A stretch of 30,787 nt of DNA. Source: DATGYC01 sp035298385. Its GTDB lineage: Bacteria; Bacillota; Sulfobacillia; Symbiobacteriales; Symbiobacteriaceae. Within the stretch, counting starts at the first letter, position 1. Each line of letters starts with the position of its first letter. Positions 30,406 to 30,787 of the stretch are shown piece after piece. The DNA lies in contig DATGYC010000088.1 in assembly GCA_035298385.1 (NCBI GenBank), positions 1 through 30,787 on the forward strand, in the 5' to 3' direction. The notes beneath the pieces were generated by a model, which saw nothing but the letters and a program-made list of their open reading frames with translations, searched no databases and was not told the origin of the DNA. Both the position numbers and the translations under genes were made by a program.

Positions 30406-30787
30406 ATGTTGCAATTACTCTCCTTCTGGCCAAGTTTGGGTCCAGTTGGCCGGGCCGTCACCCTCTTCTGTCTGGGGTTAGCGGTCGGTTCGTTCCTCTC
30501 CGTGCTCCGCTACCGTCTGCCCCGGCGCCAGGATCCCCTGCGGGGACGCTCTCGCTGTACAGCTTGCGGCCATACCCTCGGCGTGGCAGAGTTGGTGCCT
30601 CTCCTCTCCTACCTGGTGCAGCGAGGCCGCTGTCGCCACTGCCAGGCGGTCATTGCACCGATCTACCCGTTGCTGGAACTCGCGACCGGAGTCCTGGCAG
30701 CCGCGGGAGGGTTGGTTAGCTGGACGATTGGGTTGGCGGCACTGGGCGCCCTTGTTGGCGTCACCTGGGCGCAAGGGCGGTCGCGAG
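30406..30787 (+). CDS. pilD: Prepilin leader peptidase/N-methyltransferase PilD, N-terminal part (runs off window)
   Basis: About 127 codons of the membrane enzyme that cleaves prepilins and methylates the new N-terminus. It shows a first transmembrane helix with the family's GLAVGSFLSVLRYRLPR, then the cytoplasmic tetracysteine zinc domain C-x2-C...C-x2-C (SRCTACGHTLG and GRCRHCQAVIAP), then IYPLLELATG, all diagnostic. The catalytic aspartates (one at the next loop, one in GxGD) would come later. The last residues, VTWAQGRSR, resemble the loop where the first Asp usually lies, but no Asp is visible before the edge. The ATG follows GGGGAGGGTG by about 11 bases. It probably processes the pilin encoded just upstream. 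Confidence 0.88.
   Translation, partial: MLQLLSFWPSLGPVGRAVTLFCLGLAVGSFLSVLRYRLPRRQDPLRGRSRCTACGHTLGVAELVPLLSYLVQRGRCRHCQAVIAPIYPLLELATGVLAAAGGLVSWTIGLAALGALVGVTWAQGRSR

Noticed and set aside
1..30787. tRNA, rRNA, CRISPR arrays, insertion sequences
   Set aside because: I looked for cloverleaf, direct-repeat and terminal-repeat patterns and transposase motifs and saw none that held up.

Overview
The window looks like chromosome from a high-GC Bacillota (Firmicutes) lineage. The grounds are a YaaR/DUF327 gene, strong AGGAGG-type ribosome binding sites, sigma-A-type promoters, frequent GTG and TTG starts (about 17 of 30 genes), a YwqA/YwqB-like SNF2 + SWIM pair, and an 11-subunit NADH-dehydrogenase-like operon without nuoEFG. 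The exact taxon cannot be read from the sequence. I see no rRNA, tRNA, CRISPR array, transposase or prophage gene. No gap between genes exceeds 300 bases.

Layout. 1-269: start of a leftward HEAT-repeat-like gene. 351-3026: nth (endonuclease III), a peroxiredoxin whose active-site codon is an in-frame UGA (read here as selenocysteine, with a SECIS-like hairpin just downstream), yaaR, and a D-amino-acid aminotransferase, closed by a terminator. 3081-5146: a compact regulatory island. It holds an XRE-type regulator (rightward), then, facing it, a leftward TPR protein gene followed by a 42-codon gene for a small peptide with a signal sequence. Copies of one palindrome (TTCGCT-N3-AGCGAA) lie upstream of all three genes. 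This resembles a Rap-Phr/RRNPP peptide-signalling system in which the DNA-binding part and the TPR receptor are separate proteins, and it is the most interesting region of the window. 5239-7926: a HAD hydrolase and, convergent to it, a GMC-family FAD alcohol oxidase.

8081-18778: one long operon nuoBACDHIJKLMN with its own promoter and terminator. It encodes a proton-pumping quinone reductase lacking the NADH-oxidising EFG module, so the electron donor is probably not NADH or uses a separate input protein. nuoB precedes nuoA, and a terminator-like hairpin lies between them.

18781-25521: SNF2-family helicase and SWIM zinc-finger protein genes as a pair, a leftward AlaX-type tRNA editing protein, and a small unknown gene. 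25568-30787: type IV pilus locus pilB-pilT-pilC, then a major pilin with its own promoter, and the start of a prepilin peptidase gene that runs off the window. pilT appears to start at a CTG codon.

Most gene calls rest on motifs read by eye. Promoters, operators and hairpins are pattern matches only. The peptide-signalling and selenocysteine interpretations are inferences with specific tests listed in the findings.
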